Shown piece by piece: positions 36,143-47,486 of a DNA stretch of 64,000 nucleotides (the first letter of the stretch is position 1; every line of letters begins with the position of its first letter). The notes below the pieces were generated by a model. It saw only the letters and a list, made by a program, of their open reading frames with translations. It had not been told where the DNA came from and did no database searches. The position numbers and the translations under genes were made by a program. Source of the stretch: Tubulanus polymorphus (taxonomy: Eukaryota; Nemertea; Palaeonemertea; Tubulaniformes; Tubulanidae); NCBI RefSeq assembly GCF_964204645.1, contig NC_134033.1, positions 15,316,155-15,380,154 of the forward strand, read 5' to 3'.

Positions 36143-37688
36143 CACCAGAGTTCGCACTTGTGATATCAGACGCCTTAAAGGAAAAAAAGGAAATGAAGAA
36201 ATATACGTGTAGAAAAGCATTATGTTTATAACATGATCAATCACGAATTAACCTTACACGACAAATAATTAAAAAGTCTAAAAGTTAAAGGTGTCTTGTT
36301 CGATTTTTGAAACTGAACATTTAAAGTAAAAGGAGTTTTGTCATAGAATCGTTTAAACTATTCCAAATATTTGGTTCTTGCTTTTAAAGACAACCGTTGT
36401 AAATTTGATTTGAATGATTCAAGGCAGATGTTGTTACTGTTGTTCCTTGGTGTTATATCGAATACCAATCGATATAATAAAAAACTATTGAACATGTCAG
36501 GTAACTCGTTATTCACCTATTGTTATGAACCATTATTGAAATTTCATTTCGTGAAATTTTATTGGTTAGACAGTAAAAAGAGCAATATATTGTTGAATAT
36601 CTATACACTCGTGGAACGCGCATAATATCGGCCGTCAAGCTTAAGTAAAAGGTCACGGGTGTCGGCCAATATGACGCATGTGAACTAAACTTTTCAACGT
36701 TTGTGCAATACCCCCAGTAGCCAGTCTGGGTAATGTAAAACATTTGAAGCCATTGCTTCTACTTGCATGAGATTCGTCGACGTTAATAGCTTGCCCTTCG
36801 AAAATTTCATTTCAATTTTATTCGGCAGACAGTAAAGAGGTAACATATTGAACGCTCTACCTGAACAACCATTTAATTCAAATGGTTGTCTATCATATGA
36901 AAAGAAATATTTAATGTCTTATTATCGTACGTTTGATGATGTCAGTTACAAAAACTATTACGTGGTATCTTGCATCAATTCGCCATGTATTAAAGTATTG
37001 TTATAAGTGAAGTCGCGACAGTACGACTAAGGATACGGATACAGTCGTTCAAGTAAAGCAATATTATTTACTAGTTTTCGACATGGATGCGTGCAAATTC
37101 CGTGGACGTCAGAATCGTTTCTTTAGTATCAGCATTCGTTTAAAATCAGTCTTCCAGTGGTCACCATCTATGTTAAGTAGAATATCGTATTATAAGTGAG
37201 GTTGCGACACTGCGACTAAGGATAAAGATACGGATAGTCGTCCAAGCGAAGCAATATCATTTACTAGTTTTCGACATATGTAAATTCCCTGGACGTCAGA
37301 GTTTTTCAGCATTCGTAGAGCGATGTTCATAATGCTTCGAAACGGTAAGTAAACTCGTTGCCGAAATAAGTACTAGTGGCCCAAACGTCCTCACAGCCAT
37401 TTTGGTGTCGACGCCTATGTCTGGAGAAACGTCGCCTGTCTGGAAAAGCCGACGCTTTCAACGCTTACATAATAGTTTAAAAAAAGTTTTCTAGAAATTC
37501 ATTTATATATTTTAGTAAAACATTTCCGAGAACGAGACGATTTATTACCGAACGATCTACGTGTATTTACCTGAGACCTGTTTGTATAGGCCGCTGAGTT
37601 ATTGTGCGAAGTAGCCGTTTTACTATAATATGTATAGCCGTCTAAACTTTCAAAGGTACCGCGGACAAAAGCTGCGCTGGAAGGTGCA
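36143..37688. other. Gene-free region upstream of the first receptor
   Basis: It contains a direct repeat: 'agtcg[tc]*caag[tc][ag]aagcaatat', 'tttactagttttcgacat' and 'ttataagtga[ag]gt' occur at 36997-37110 and again at 37190-37300. These could be part of an upstream regulatory or 5' UTR duplication, but no promoter motif is clear. Confidence 0.4.
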
Positions 37689-38732
37689 ATGACGGATTTT
37701 TATAACGGTACCACACTGGAATATATCAACGATTATTACGATGTTGGAAAAAACCGGGATTCGACGACGAATTCTACTGTCTTCATTACTGTGTTCACTG
37801 CGATGTGTTACGCGCAAGGACTAATCGGGAATATACTGATGATGATCGTGTTCGTCAAATGCCGACGCGCGGCCGCTTACTACGATTTCGTCGATTACCT
37901 ATTCCCGTTGTCTTTCGCCAATGTGGTTTCAATCGTTTTCGTAGCAATCCTCAGATGGCTGCGCGTCGACTTGCAACACGTGATCGCTTTCCTGTCCGAG
38001 CCGAACAGCTGCCGACAGACGACATTCGTCGGGTTCGCGGCGTCGTTTTTGGCGTCGTGGACCGTCGTTTTGTTCACCGTCGAGTCGTGCGTTCGAATTC
38101 GCGCCGGAACAACGCCTCGTTGGATAAGCAGAAGATGTCGAATCGTAAGCTTGCTTTCATGCGTGTTCGTCGGCATGGTGCTGATGATACCGACACGATA
38201 CGTTTACGACGATGTCGACCGATACGGTATTCTCGTTCCGTGCCACCAGTTTCCAGACCCGCCGATTAAGTCGATGACGGCAAATCGCGGGCCCCTTTTC
38301 GTTCACGTGATCGTCTATTGTCTGCCGGTCATTATCGTTTGCGTGGGAATTGTCGTCGTCATAGCAACAATTTGCGTAAGGGACGATTCGAGAGTGATTG
38401 TGTTTCAATGGACGCACCCGGAAGCTAGCCCGTCAGACGCTTACGCCCGTCAAAAATACGTTGCCGTTCGGTTCTTACCGATATCAATGCTGTTTGTTAT
38501 CTTGACGGTGCCGATGGTTGTGTTCAGCTTTTGGCAACAAGTGGTTCCGGAGAGAACTCATCGCATGGTCAACATTGAGAACATTCTTTTCCGACTATTG
38601 TTTCTCAATAGTTGTTTCAGTTACGTCGCCTATCTGTTTTCTATGGACTGGTTACGGCGGGAAATTCGCGACATCGTCTGCAAATCTACGGTTTATACTT
38701 ACGACGAAGGCGTCGAGGTGACGCAGGTTTGA
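37689..38732 (+). CDS. Class A GPCR-like receptor, divergent, intact single exon
   Basis: 347 residues with seven hydrophobic segments. The N-terminus carries two N-glycosylation sequons (NGT near 6, NST near 28). TM1 holds the GN motif (GLIGNILMMIVFVKC). A cysteine before TM3 (NSCRQTT) and one in the second extracellular loop (LVPCHQF) can form the canonical disulphide. The usual D/E-R-Y at the end of TM3 is degenerate (ESCVRI), and the NPxxY of TM7 is replaced by NSCFSYVAYLF. Both suggest unusual or reduced G-protein coupling. Codons are GC-richer than the flanks, as expected for a real coding sequence. Ligand unknown; the overall layout recalls invertebrate neuropeptide-receptor-like families. 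I chose the first ATG in the open frame. Confidence 0.85.
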   Translation: MTDFYNGTTLEYINDYYDVGKNRDSTTNSTVFITVFTAMCYAQGLIGNILMMIVFVKCRRAAAYYDFVDYLFPLSFANVVSIVFVAILRWLRVDLQHVIAFLSEPNSCRQTTFVGFAASFLASWTVVLFTVESCVRIRAGTTPRWISRRCRIVSLLSCVFVGMVLMIPTRYVYDDVDRYGILVPCHQFPDPPIKSMTANRGPLFVHVIVYCLPVIIVCVGIVVVIATICVRDDSRVIVFQWTHPEASPSDAYARQKYVAVRFLPISMLFVILTVPMVVFSFWQQVVPERTHRMVNIENILFRLLFLNSCFSYVAYLFSMDWLRREIRDIVCKSTVYTYDEGVEVTQV

Positions 38733-38944
38733 ATGAAACTTTCTCGACCATACTATCGTCTAGAATTTGTGCGATGGGTTTGGATGACGTAATAGAGATG
38801 ATTGCACGCCTCTAGCTTTGTCTAGCTTCACAATTACAACTTCAGAAATTGTAATTGTGATTTTGATGCTTCGTGTCCATTCATTGTGTGTAGTCATATA
38901 TGATATTACGAATAAATTACTGCTAATGATTTTGAAAAGTGTTC

Positions 38945-39225
38945 GGATTCTTTTCCATGAACACGAATCAATGTCTACCTACCCTGCAAGATTTCGCAAT
39001 ATACAGACTGGGCTCAACCCTTCAGAAGTTCGACTCTTCCGGACAATTGGGCCGAGGAAGGATGGCGACCTCTAGCCACCACAGGGCCCGGTTCGACAGT
39101 TGTGAGTTAGAGTTAACTCTTGAGTTAAAATCAGTTCATTTTCAATGTTTCAACTCTAGAGTCAAATTTAACTCGCAACTGTGGAACTGGGTCCTGTAGT
39201 TTATAATGTCTTCCTGAGCCTAATA
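38945..39225 (+). repeat. Composite dispersed repeat, copy 2, with fold-back element
   Basis: Same order of blocks as 33240-33520. It includes the complete fold-back element 39082-39196, whose ends are 'cagggcccggttcgacagtt' and 'aactgtggaactgggtcctg'. It lies between the first two receptor genes. Confidence 0.7.
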
Positions 39226-39505
39226 GAGCTACTATTTCTAGGAGGCAACTGCCTACTGCTAAATACGACCCCGTGAATACTGTAGGTTAACGCCAATGAT
39301 TAATACCAGTAATCAGCACGACCTCTGAGTGAGAAAATCATTACATATCAAGTTATCGATGAGGAAAACATACTCTGGATGAGATGTAAATTACACCTTT
39401 TCCCATTCAAAAAAAAACTTTTTGTGAGATCAACTTCCATATTTTCGCTACGAAACCGATAATTGAAATGGAATCCGACTTCGATTTCTTTTACCCAAAT
39501 ATTTT

Positions 39506-40654
39506 ATGATCCGAGCCAATGAAATATATAATATACCGGTTTACGAACAGCGAAATACAATCATGAGTTCGTCTATGAGATACGGGAATGAATCGACCAG
39601 CAGCACAGCGCAGCTACTGGAGGTAGATTGCGCGTACAGCACCGATGGATTCTTCATGGCTATCGTTCGACTCACCGGTGGAACTGTAATAACTTTGATG
39701 GGAATTATTTTGAACATTTTCAATATCATAATATTGCGAAAGCAACCTGTGATTTCTATATCGATCCAATTAATCATATACCTCGCCTACACAGATATCG
39801 TGTTTTTAATATGCCGCGGTATCCGCGAACCGCTGCGATACTGGGTCGGCTGGGCGGTCGAGGGAGACTTCATCTTCCGACAGAAGGTCCGCCTGTATCC
39901 GCAATACCGGCATATACCGGAAATCCATTATGTGCAACCGGATATATATTTGTCGATTAATTTTCTACGCTACGCGACGCATGTGTCGCGTAACTGGCTG
40001 ACCGTTCTAATCAGTGTCGAGAGATTCTTATCACTCGCGTTCCCGTTTTACGCGCGCGCCAAAATAACTAAACGACGAGTCTTATGCGCGCATATTTTAA
40101 CGTCTATGATCATATCGTCTGTTTATCTGCCGCATATTTACGGTCTGGCCCATTACACCGATGTCACTGGTTATGATACGTGTAACGGTCGACCCGTTAG
40201 AGGAATGTTACATACGTTTAATATTTGGGATCGATGGCTATCGATTAGTTACACGTATTTGAATCCGGCGATCAAAGAAGTTTTACCTTTCACCATTATC
40301 GCCATTTTGAATATCTACATCGTCGGAAAAGTTCGCCGAATTTCGCGAAATCAGAAAAAAATGACGGCGAAAGAAAATGAATTCGTAGATTCTATGAAGG
40401 CCGTCCGTTTGACTGTAGCCATTTCAGTTGTATTTTTGGTATTTGAACTGCCCAGTTCGTTTCAAAGTTATCAAAAATTTATCGGACTTTTCGTCGATAT
40501 ACCGAAAATACGTTATCACGGACCGACGAAAAATGTTCAGAGATTTTTCGCCGAGTTGTTTCCGATCGCGGACTCGTCGGCGAATTTTGTTATTTATTGT
40601 TTGGTGAACAAACAGTTTAGACAAACGGCAAAAAAACTACTGAATAGACGATAG
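39506..40654 (+). CDS. Class A GPCR, peptide-receptor-like, intact single exon
   Basis: 382 residues, seven hydrophobic helices, with a sequon NES near residue 29. Hallmarks: GIILNIFNIIIL in TM1, LAYTDIVFL in TM2 (the Asp2.50 equivalent), RNWLTVLISVERFLSLAFPF at the end of TM3 (ERF replaces DRY), FELPSS in TM6, and DSSANFVIYC in TM7 (NFVIY replaces NPxxY) followed by NKQFRQT. This combination is common in lophotrochozoan FMRFamide-receptor-like proteins. The first ATG is 39506; Met20 (MSSSMRYGN) is an alternative start. It is convergent with the next gene, with stop codons about 290 bp apart. Confidence 0.9.
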   Translation: MIRANEIYNIPVYEQRNTIMSSSMRYGNESTSSTAQLLEVDCAYSTDGFFMAIVRLTGGTVITLMGIILNIFNIIILRKQPVISISIQLIIYLAYTDIVFLICRGIREPLRYWVGWAVEGDFIFRQKVRLYPQYRHIPEIHYVQPDIYLSINFLRYATHVSRNWLTVLISVERFLSLAFPFYARAKITKRRVLCAHILTSMIISSVYLPHIYGLAHYTDVTGYDTCNGRPVRGMLHTFNIWDRWLSISYTYLNPAIKEVLPFTIIAILNIYIVGKVRRISRNQKKMTAKENEFVDSMKAVRLTVAISVVFLVFELPSSFQSYQKFIGLFVDIPKIRYHGPTKNVQRFFAELFPIADSSANFVIYCLVNKQFRQTAKKLLNRR

Positions 40655-40741
40655 GTGGGGGGGGGGTGTGAATGAAAAATAGATCGTAATTCAACTATGA
40701 AAAAATGACCGAGGAAAATTAAATGATCCATTAAAATGCAC

Positions 40742-40815
40742 AGGTCCCAGTTCCACAGTTGTGAGTTAGAGTTAGTTCATTTTCAATGAGTTAACTCAAG
40801 AGTTAAATCAACTAT
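40742..40815 (+). repeat. Half of a fold-back element between convergent receptors
   Basis: 'ggtcccagttccacagttgt' followed by 'agttcattttcaatgagtta' matches the left arm of the family at 28947 and 39082. The right arm is missing. Confidence 0.6.
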
Positions 40816-40940
40816 GAAAAAATGGCCAAGGAAAATTAAATCATCCATCGGCTGGAAATTCACTTTATTCGTATACGAAGGTGACCCACTAGTTAAGCGG
40901 AATGAATCGATTCATTTCCATTTTCCCGACAAATACGTGT

Positions 40941-42041
40941 TTATCTTGAATCACACAGATAACTGATCAGTAAGACTTGTTTGGCTTTTTTTCTAAAGGT
41001 TTCATTCGTTGCGCAATAAACAAAGAAATTTACGGACGAGTCGAAAACGCTGAGCAGAATTCCTACTTTGCGGATGACCATTCGTTCATCTTCAGATAAA
41101 CTATTACTTATTCCAAACGCTCTATGGAAGTAATGTAAAAATCGATCTAAAGATGCCGGGATTTCAAATATAAAATACATCAATACAATCAAGAGAACCA
41201 TTTTTAATATTTTCAATTCAGCGGATGTATTTTGAGTTTTCTCACTGGTCGTCGCTGCGTCCGCGTGAAATTGTTTCTTCCGATTTCGTTTTCTAAATAT
41301 CATGACTCCAAACAAAGTTATATTTAACGCTACTAAGACGTTAAACGGGACAAGTACACACATGAACATATAGGTCCTAAAAGTGAAGTCATACGCGTAA
41401 GTGAACTGATAATTAAACGGAGTTTTAGTTTTTTTGGCTCCAAACGCTCCCATTGTGAATAATCCCTGAACACAAGGATCCGTAGTCCTTCCGGGTAGAT
41501 AACGTGGAAAATAATGCGGCCAGTAACAAACTGCAGAAAACAATGCGTTGAAAACCGATAGAGAAATAATTTGTTTTCTGTTCCAGAATCGTCTAAAATA
41601 CAGCGGACTCACGACAACCAGGAGTCTTTCAAAACTTAATATCACAACGGCCCAATTTCTGGCCGTTTGAAATGTATAGAATAATGGTAGCGCCCATATT
41701 ATAATTTCGTGTCCAAAAAACCAATCATCGTAACGACTGAGAAGATTATAGGAGCTGACATCGATAATGATAAGACGAAATGGATAAAGCAGAAACACTG
41801 ATAGTAGAAACAATAAATCAAACCAGGCAAGAATTATTATAGTTTGATAAGTGGAGCGACCGATCTTTCTGAATATAAAAATAGAAACAGAGTTCAGAAT
41901 GATGCCCAAAAGTGAAGCCGATGAATATCCGAAACGATAAATGTTGACACTAAACACGTAATCCCATCGAGCTGGTGGATAAACACATTTAGGAGACTCG
42001 GTCGTTGTCATCGTGGACGTGAGTTTTGATGTAAAGTTCAT
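40941..42041 (-). CDS. Class A GPCR, peptide-receptor-like, intact single exon
   Basis: 366 residues with seven hydrophobic segments and a sequon NFT at residue 2. It shares the distinctive motifs of its convergent neighbour: GIILNSVSIFIF in TM1, ARNWAVVILSFERLL at the end of TM3, FEIPASLDRF in TM6, and DSSVNFFVYC then NETFRKKAK in TM7 and helix 8. The two are probably diverged paralogues, inverted relative to each other. An intracellular loop of about 25 basic and polar residues precedes TM6. The single long ORF has no frameshift. Confidence 0.9.
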   Translation of the reverse strand: MNFTSKLTSTMTTTESPKCVYPPARWDYVFSVNIYRFGYSSASLLGIILNSVSIFIFRKIGRSTYQTIIILAWFDLLFLLSVFLLYPFRLIIIDVSSYNLLSRYDDWFFGHEIIIWALPLFYTFQTARNWAVVILSFERLLVVVSPLYFRRFWNRKQIISLSVFNALFSAVCYWPHYFPRYLPGRTTDPCVQGLFTMGAFGAKKTKTPFNYQFTYAYDFTFRTYMFMCVLVPFNVLVALNITLFGVMIFRKRNRKKQFHADAATTSEKTQNTSAELKILKMVLLIVLMYFIFEIPASLDRFLHYFHRAFGISNSLSEDERMVIRKVGILLSVFDSSVNFFVYCATNETFRKKAKQVLLISYLCDSR

Positions 42042-42059
42042 ATCTTAACAGCAGCACCA

Positions 42060-44370
42060 GCATCAGCACCAGCACCACCAGCATCAGCAACCGGCGAATA
42101 ACAAGAGATACTTCAGACCGCTATCAACTCTCTTCAATGGTGCAATTACGCATGTGATATGTAGTCTGTAATCACCCACACGACGTGGTAACGCACATCT
42201 ACATTACTGCAGGAAATTGCCATGAAAGGTATTTTCTGAAATATAGTATTTTATTCACTGCCTCCAATAGAATAGATTCGTAGATTTGAAAAAAAAATAG
42301 TAGAATAATTCTGTATTTGAGTCGCGCTATACCAGGGAACTAGTGGCGTTTCAATTGACGCAACGTCATCAGATGAACAAGAGTGACCAGAAGATCCGAC
42401 AGCAAAACGCGGGTGATCAATTACCACAACTCTGGTGGATATATCAACCGACATAACATTTGGCGGAACATTTTACTGATACAACAGTACTAAACGGAGT
42501 GGAATTCCTGAGCGAGTGGGTCCAGACTGCAGATCGATACCTCTGCGCAAATGCGACAACGGAAACAGATTTCACTTCATCTAATGGTCATGAAAATGTA
42601 ATCCGGACAATTGTTAATTTGTTACCAGATTATACACGTAACTAAGATGGACTAAGAAATGTCCGTGATTTCCTTTATATGCAAATGTTCCTCTAGTGTT
42701 CCCAACCTGCAGAAGTTTCATGAAAGAGTTGAAGTTAGATTCACATTTTGATACAAAAAAAAAATTAAATTTGATTGATTCTTCACCCAATATGAAGAAT
42801 GATATTTTATTAAGACCATCCTTCTCGTCACATGGGTTATTCGTACGGCGTGTGAATGATCATAGATTTTTTTGCCTTCTAGAGCATCTGTTTTCTGTCT
42901 GGCATACGGCTTATTCAAGCTTTACTCTAGATATCAGCACGAAAAATTCAACCTGCAAAAATTTTCCTGCGTTGCACAAAAACAACATTTACATAATAAA
43001 AGAACGTTATGCATCGATACAGGATCTGTTTTCAAAAACGATTGACAAACGCCATAGAATAACGGATTTTCAAAGATCCCAGAGCACGGGTCAATGGTAA
43101 GCGTGGGTTCCAACTTTATATGCGATAGCAATACATTGACTAGTTGCCATTTTGTAAAGGCATAAAATTCCAGAAGGATGATTAGGTTTTTCTGAGTTTT
43201 TACTGAGCTAATTTCAGATCTTTTTATGTTCTTCTTTTCGTTAATCGTAGATCGATTAGTCCCTTCTGAGAATTAAATAGCCTACATGCACATCTTCGGA
43301 ATCAGGTACGGTGGTTGTGTTAATAGATGGAGCATTTGAAAACCAGTCACCATACCTGACTGGTCAACTCACTGACTAGTGGTCTAATACAACACAAACT
43401 CCAAAACCACGAATTTCACTTCAGCTCAGAAGTGTAGAGTTTAGAATTCACGGTTATGAATCAGGAGTTCCAAGGTTCGAATCCCTGTAATGCCCATGGT
43501 TAGGTTTGAATATATATTTTTTTTCTCTAGGTACTGTACATAGAAAGATACATTATCTTCTATATGAATAGATATCCTTTCGTGAATTTTGCCGTGGGAA
43601 TTCTAGGTTACGGGCTAGCAACCGCATCACTTCCACATCCATGCGGGCAATCATCTTAGTTGATATTTCACGAGCCCAAGTTTTGCACGCAGGAAATATT
43701 CAATACGAAAGAACCGAGAAAAGAAATCTATTTTGAGAAAATAACGTTTCGTTATCCCAATTCCTTCGTTATATCAACGAATCTTGCCGAGATATTTCCA
43801 GATTTCAACCTTTAATATAAATATGCAATGTTCCCTAATAAAAAGTACATGAGCATGATCCACATGAATTTCTGATGAAAATACGTTATAATTTGAAAAT
43901 GTGTATTTTTTAACAAACATTCCCCTATAGTGACCACTAGGGGGCGCTGGTGGTGAGGTACCGAGATTGCCATGGTTTTTGAAGAGCCCAGATACTCTAA
44001 CAACAGAAAATAAACGTTGCCAAAAATTAACATGAAGTGTAAGTCAAACAGGTTAGGCTCCCAGACCATCTTGAATTCACCAATTAGTCCAACACTTTGA
44101 GAGAAGTTAGGAACTGAATATCATCCTGGCATCCATTGAGACTGTATTAGGCCAAGGAAAGGAAAATGCAAGATTGACTTTCAAAATCCCAGTCGTTTTC
44201 ACTGTTATCAGTTAAAAATGTAATTCGCATTAACTGACTCCCAATGAGGACGTACATTCAAGACGATATACAAGAAAACAACTACAATGTAATGAAAATC
44301 AAAAGTTCATGTCCTTTGATGCTCAATCCCTTATCTAAACAATGAGACTGAATGAACGAACGAACGAATG
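42060..44370. other. Intergenic DNA between receptor genes
   Basis: No gene is supported. A 134-codon plus frame at 42696-43100 shows no domain or transmembrane pattern. A minus frame at 43812-44069 is hydrophobic but lacks any receptor motif or start context. A tRNA B-box-like word at 43473 has no partner A box. Confidence 0.4.
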
Positions 44371-44376
44371 TATATG

Positions 44377-44929
44377 ACATGAACGAAATACAAGGATTCA
44401 ATTGGAAAATATGGGGCAATAATCCAACAATACGATCCCAGCTGGTACCAAAAAAACATGGCACCTGAAAACTGTAAAAATGCTAATCAAATCAAATTAT
44501 TCTGGTACTGGGTCTTTTTTTCTCACAGGAAATGTAATAATGATGGACTTAAATTACCTAGGAAAAAATTCACCGTCCACCCGCCCGTTGTTTCACTTTG
44601 AAATTCTCGTGTACAGAACATACATTCAGTAGGGCCATTACCTTCATCACATAATATCAAGGTGACCTATTGTCGTACAGGCCACAAACTGGTTTGTACC
44701 AGAACAATCAAAATCCGACGTATTTGGTCAATCTATAGATCGCGCATGAGTGGTCTGTGTAAGGTTTGTTTGCCGTCTCGATCTGATCATGATCTCACAG
44801 ACTATGGTCACATAAAATGATATAACCACATCACAGGAGGTGACACGACCACAATTTTGGGTTTAAACACATTTTGTTTGTGAGAATTACAATAATATCA
44901 CAAGAATCTTATTTGTGTGTTTCCATGCC
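44377..44929 (+). repeat. Segmental duplication, copy A
   Basis: Nearly identical, with a few substitutions, to 47487-48110 in the same orientation, starting at 'gaacgaaatacaaggattc'. Copy A lacks an internal stretch of about 70 bp that copy B has at 48004-48073. The two copies flank the frameshifted receptor at 45323-46491. Confidence 0.93.
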
Positions 44930-45322
44930 ATATATCATAAAAGGAGTGAGAACTAGAGTATATCAGTACAGGTATATTCGATATTGGTCACGTAGATTTG
45001 TTTCCACACCTCAAATGTCATCACAGAAACACGACTTCATTCATAAAATAAGAATTCTGGGTCGCGAATAGCAATGTGTATAAATTCAAATCTAAAAACT
45101 GCTCTGAATTTCAATATGAAGCTTTGGTTTATTTTGATTTTTAGTAACTCTCAGAGCGACTCGTGTGAGTAGTAATTCCAACAGAGCGTGTGAAATGTTG
45201 AGATGCTGATTATATAGTGTTCCGTGAAGGAAGCATTTTGAAATGGTGGTTCTGCAGTAACACACAATTCGAGAGAAGCGGTTACAACACAGATTGTCGT
45301 ATCAAACAGTTCTGTTCTTGTC

Positions 45323-46491
45323 ATGGATAATTTAACCACTATCACCACTACAACTCGTAGAATATACCGCACTGCTGTGAAGACACCGGATTATATTAGG
45401 CTTTCAGAACATTTACCAACTTCATTTATAAATATAACAGACTCTTCAAATATGTTTTCTTGCTTCCGTCGGGAAGTGTGTTTAACTTTCTGACAATAAT
45501 TTTGCTGATAAAGTGTCGCAGATATCAGTCAGTTCGTTTCACGTTCCCTTATCTCATAACTCTGGCGGTTTCAGATCAACTTGTCGTCTTGTTTCAGTTA
45601 CGGCAATTCCCTGAATATTTGAAAAAATTGGTAGTTTATCATCTTGGACTTTATAGAGAATGTCGCGCTACTTATCTGACATTCGCTAAACACAGTAAAC
45701 TATGTCCATCACTTTACTATTTCTATTACTATTTCCTCTATCTGCCCAGACGATTGTTTCCTTTGTGTATATTTTCAAACCTGTTTTATGACCAGTCAAT
45801 ATCTGTATCAAACTACATAGTTGTAGTGATTGCTATCGAGAGATTTGTTTCTATTCGTTTTCCTTTCTTTCATATGAAACATTTCACCGTCACTCGGCGT
45901 AAAATTGCAGTAATTTTTGTCATCGTCTGGGCGTATTTTATGAACTTGGAAACAGTCATCATATACAGTGTAAAACTCCGCAAATTTCGTAGATTCAATG
46001 AAACATATGATAGTTTTTCTTGTAGAAATTCGCTCAACCGTTTGAGTTTTTCCCAAATCTCACAGATACAATCTGTAAAAACATTTTTACAAGATATATT
46101 TCCTTCTTTAATGATTATAATATTATCAGTGTTAACTGCTTCATCACGCAATAAGAGATCTGAGCTGAGAGCGAAGAGAACAAATCGTCATCAATCTTCA
46201 GCCAGTAAAACTCTTCTAGTTGTAGTTATTGTGTATATTTCACTAGTTTTCCCACAAGCTGCAGTTGAATGCATCTACCACGTGATGTTCGTCATTAAAA
46301 GAAATCATGGTATAATTTTCAATCACAGTTCAACAAATCCTCATTTACAATTCTTTCTCGGCACTTTATGGTTCGAGTTAGAAAGATTCCTACTAACATT
46401 CCGACAATTTGTGTTTTGCATTAATTTTTTCATTTATATCGGAACATTGAAAGTTTTTAGGAATCAATTAATCAAATTATTTACTTATTGA
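45323..46491 (+). pseudogene. Class A GPCR with a single frameshift at TM1
   Basis: From 45458 the frame encodes about 344 residues covering the end of TM1 through TM7 (GSVFNFLTIILLIKC; VVVIAIERFVSIRFPFF at the end of TM3; CINFFIYIG in TM7; VFRNQLIKL after it). It has no ATG upstream. The only good start, ATG at 45323 (MDNLTTITTTTRRIYR, with sequons NLT and NIT), lies in another frame that stays open to about 45481. A one-base loss, or two-base gain, between about 45452 and 45485 would explain both. This could be a recent pseudogene or an assembly error. No credible micro-intron is visible. Confidence 0.75.
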
Positions 46492-46553
46492 TTTTGTTGT
46501 AAAACGAAATAAACTTGAAACAGAATCTGATGGGTAGATATTCCCCTTAGAGC

Positions 46554-46698
46554 CCTGGGGCCGGTTCCTCAGTTGAGACTTAAGTCCAAAAATGGCCTTA
46601 AATTTTAAGACTGGTCTTAAGTTGTTAGATTGGCTATAGAACTAAGATGGTCTTGAATTGGTCTTAAGTCTAAGCCACGACTATGGAACTGGGCCCTG
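46554..46698 (+). mobile_element. Inverted-repeat element with 'agactggtcttaagttgt' core
   Basis: The left end 'ctggggccggttcctcagtt' pairs with the right end 'actatggaactgggccctg'. The core matches the units tandemly repeated at 22900 and 61990. It lies just after the frameshifted receptor. Confidence 0.65.
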
Positions 46699-47182
46699 AT
46701 ATCGTCTGAAGTATTGATTTGTCAAACCTATGGACTCTGGTTGCTAATGACAGCGGGCTTAATATTCCTCATGAGGATCTCTCTTATGTTATTATTAATG
46801 TGGGGATCCCACAAAGTTTCTGAATTTACGAGTGAAAAATCAATATGAACGATTTATACTAAAATTTGAAGATACGGAATATTTTCGCGAGTTTTTAAAG
46901 GATCGGGATAAAGTTAGTTATGAAATTTTGAAAACAGTTTAGTGCAACAATAACTAGATACTGGAAATATAACATTTTTCTCCAAGGAGTTCTGTGCTTA
47001 TCAAGATTGACTCTGTTTGATCCAACGATCAATTGTGTAATCTATATGATCGCTATATTAAACATTTCAGGAAAACTGCAACCGCCATTTTATGTTCAAA
47101 ATCATCTCCGTTATTGTTTTCTCGGAGTCCTCATAATTCCGGTAGATGTCGTTGATGTCGTCGAGCAAAGTAACGCACAACG

Positions 47183-47250
47183 ATAAACGGTAATTGATAA
47201 GCGATAATTGATATTTGATAAGTGATAAATAAGCGGTAAGCGATAAAACG
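47183..47250. other. Cluster of GATAA words
   Basis: At least seven GATAA or close variants fall within about 70 bp ('cgataaacgg', 'tgataagcgataattg', 'tgataagtgataaata', 'cgataaaac'). This may be a GATA-factor enhancer or a degenerate short tandem repeat; sequence alone cannot decide. Confidence 0.3.
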
Positions 47251-47486
47251 TCCAGGAGACAATGAAAGAAAAATCCCGAATTTTCAAATACAATTAATTA
47301 CTTTTTCATCCTCGATTTTTTATTCAAAAATATTCTGATTTCGTAAGCAGGAAATTTATACGATTATACAATTTATTGTTTGGACTGACTATGATTATTA
47401 TGTAACAACTATCGTGGTTACAATCTCTGTATTTGTATTTGATCGATATTTTCACTTTGTTTCTATCTTCATCCAATCCAGAGAGA

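Noticed and set aside
37805-38417. Other-frame and antisense ORFs over the first receptor
   Set aside because: Shadows of the GC-rich receptor coding sequence.
42696-43100. 134-codon plus frame between receptor genes
   Set aside because: No transmembrane or domain pattern, and no receptor motif.
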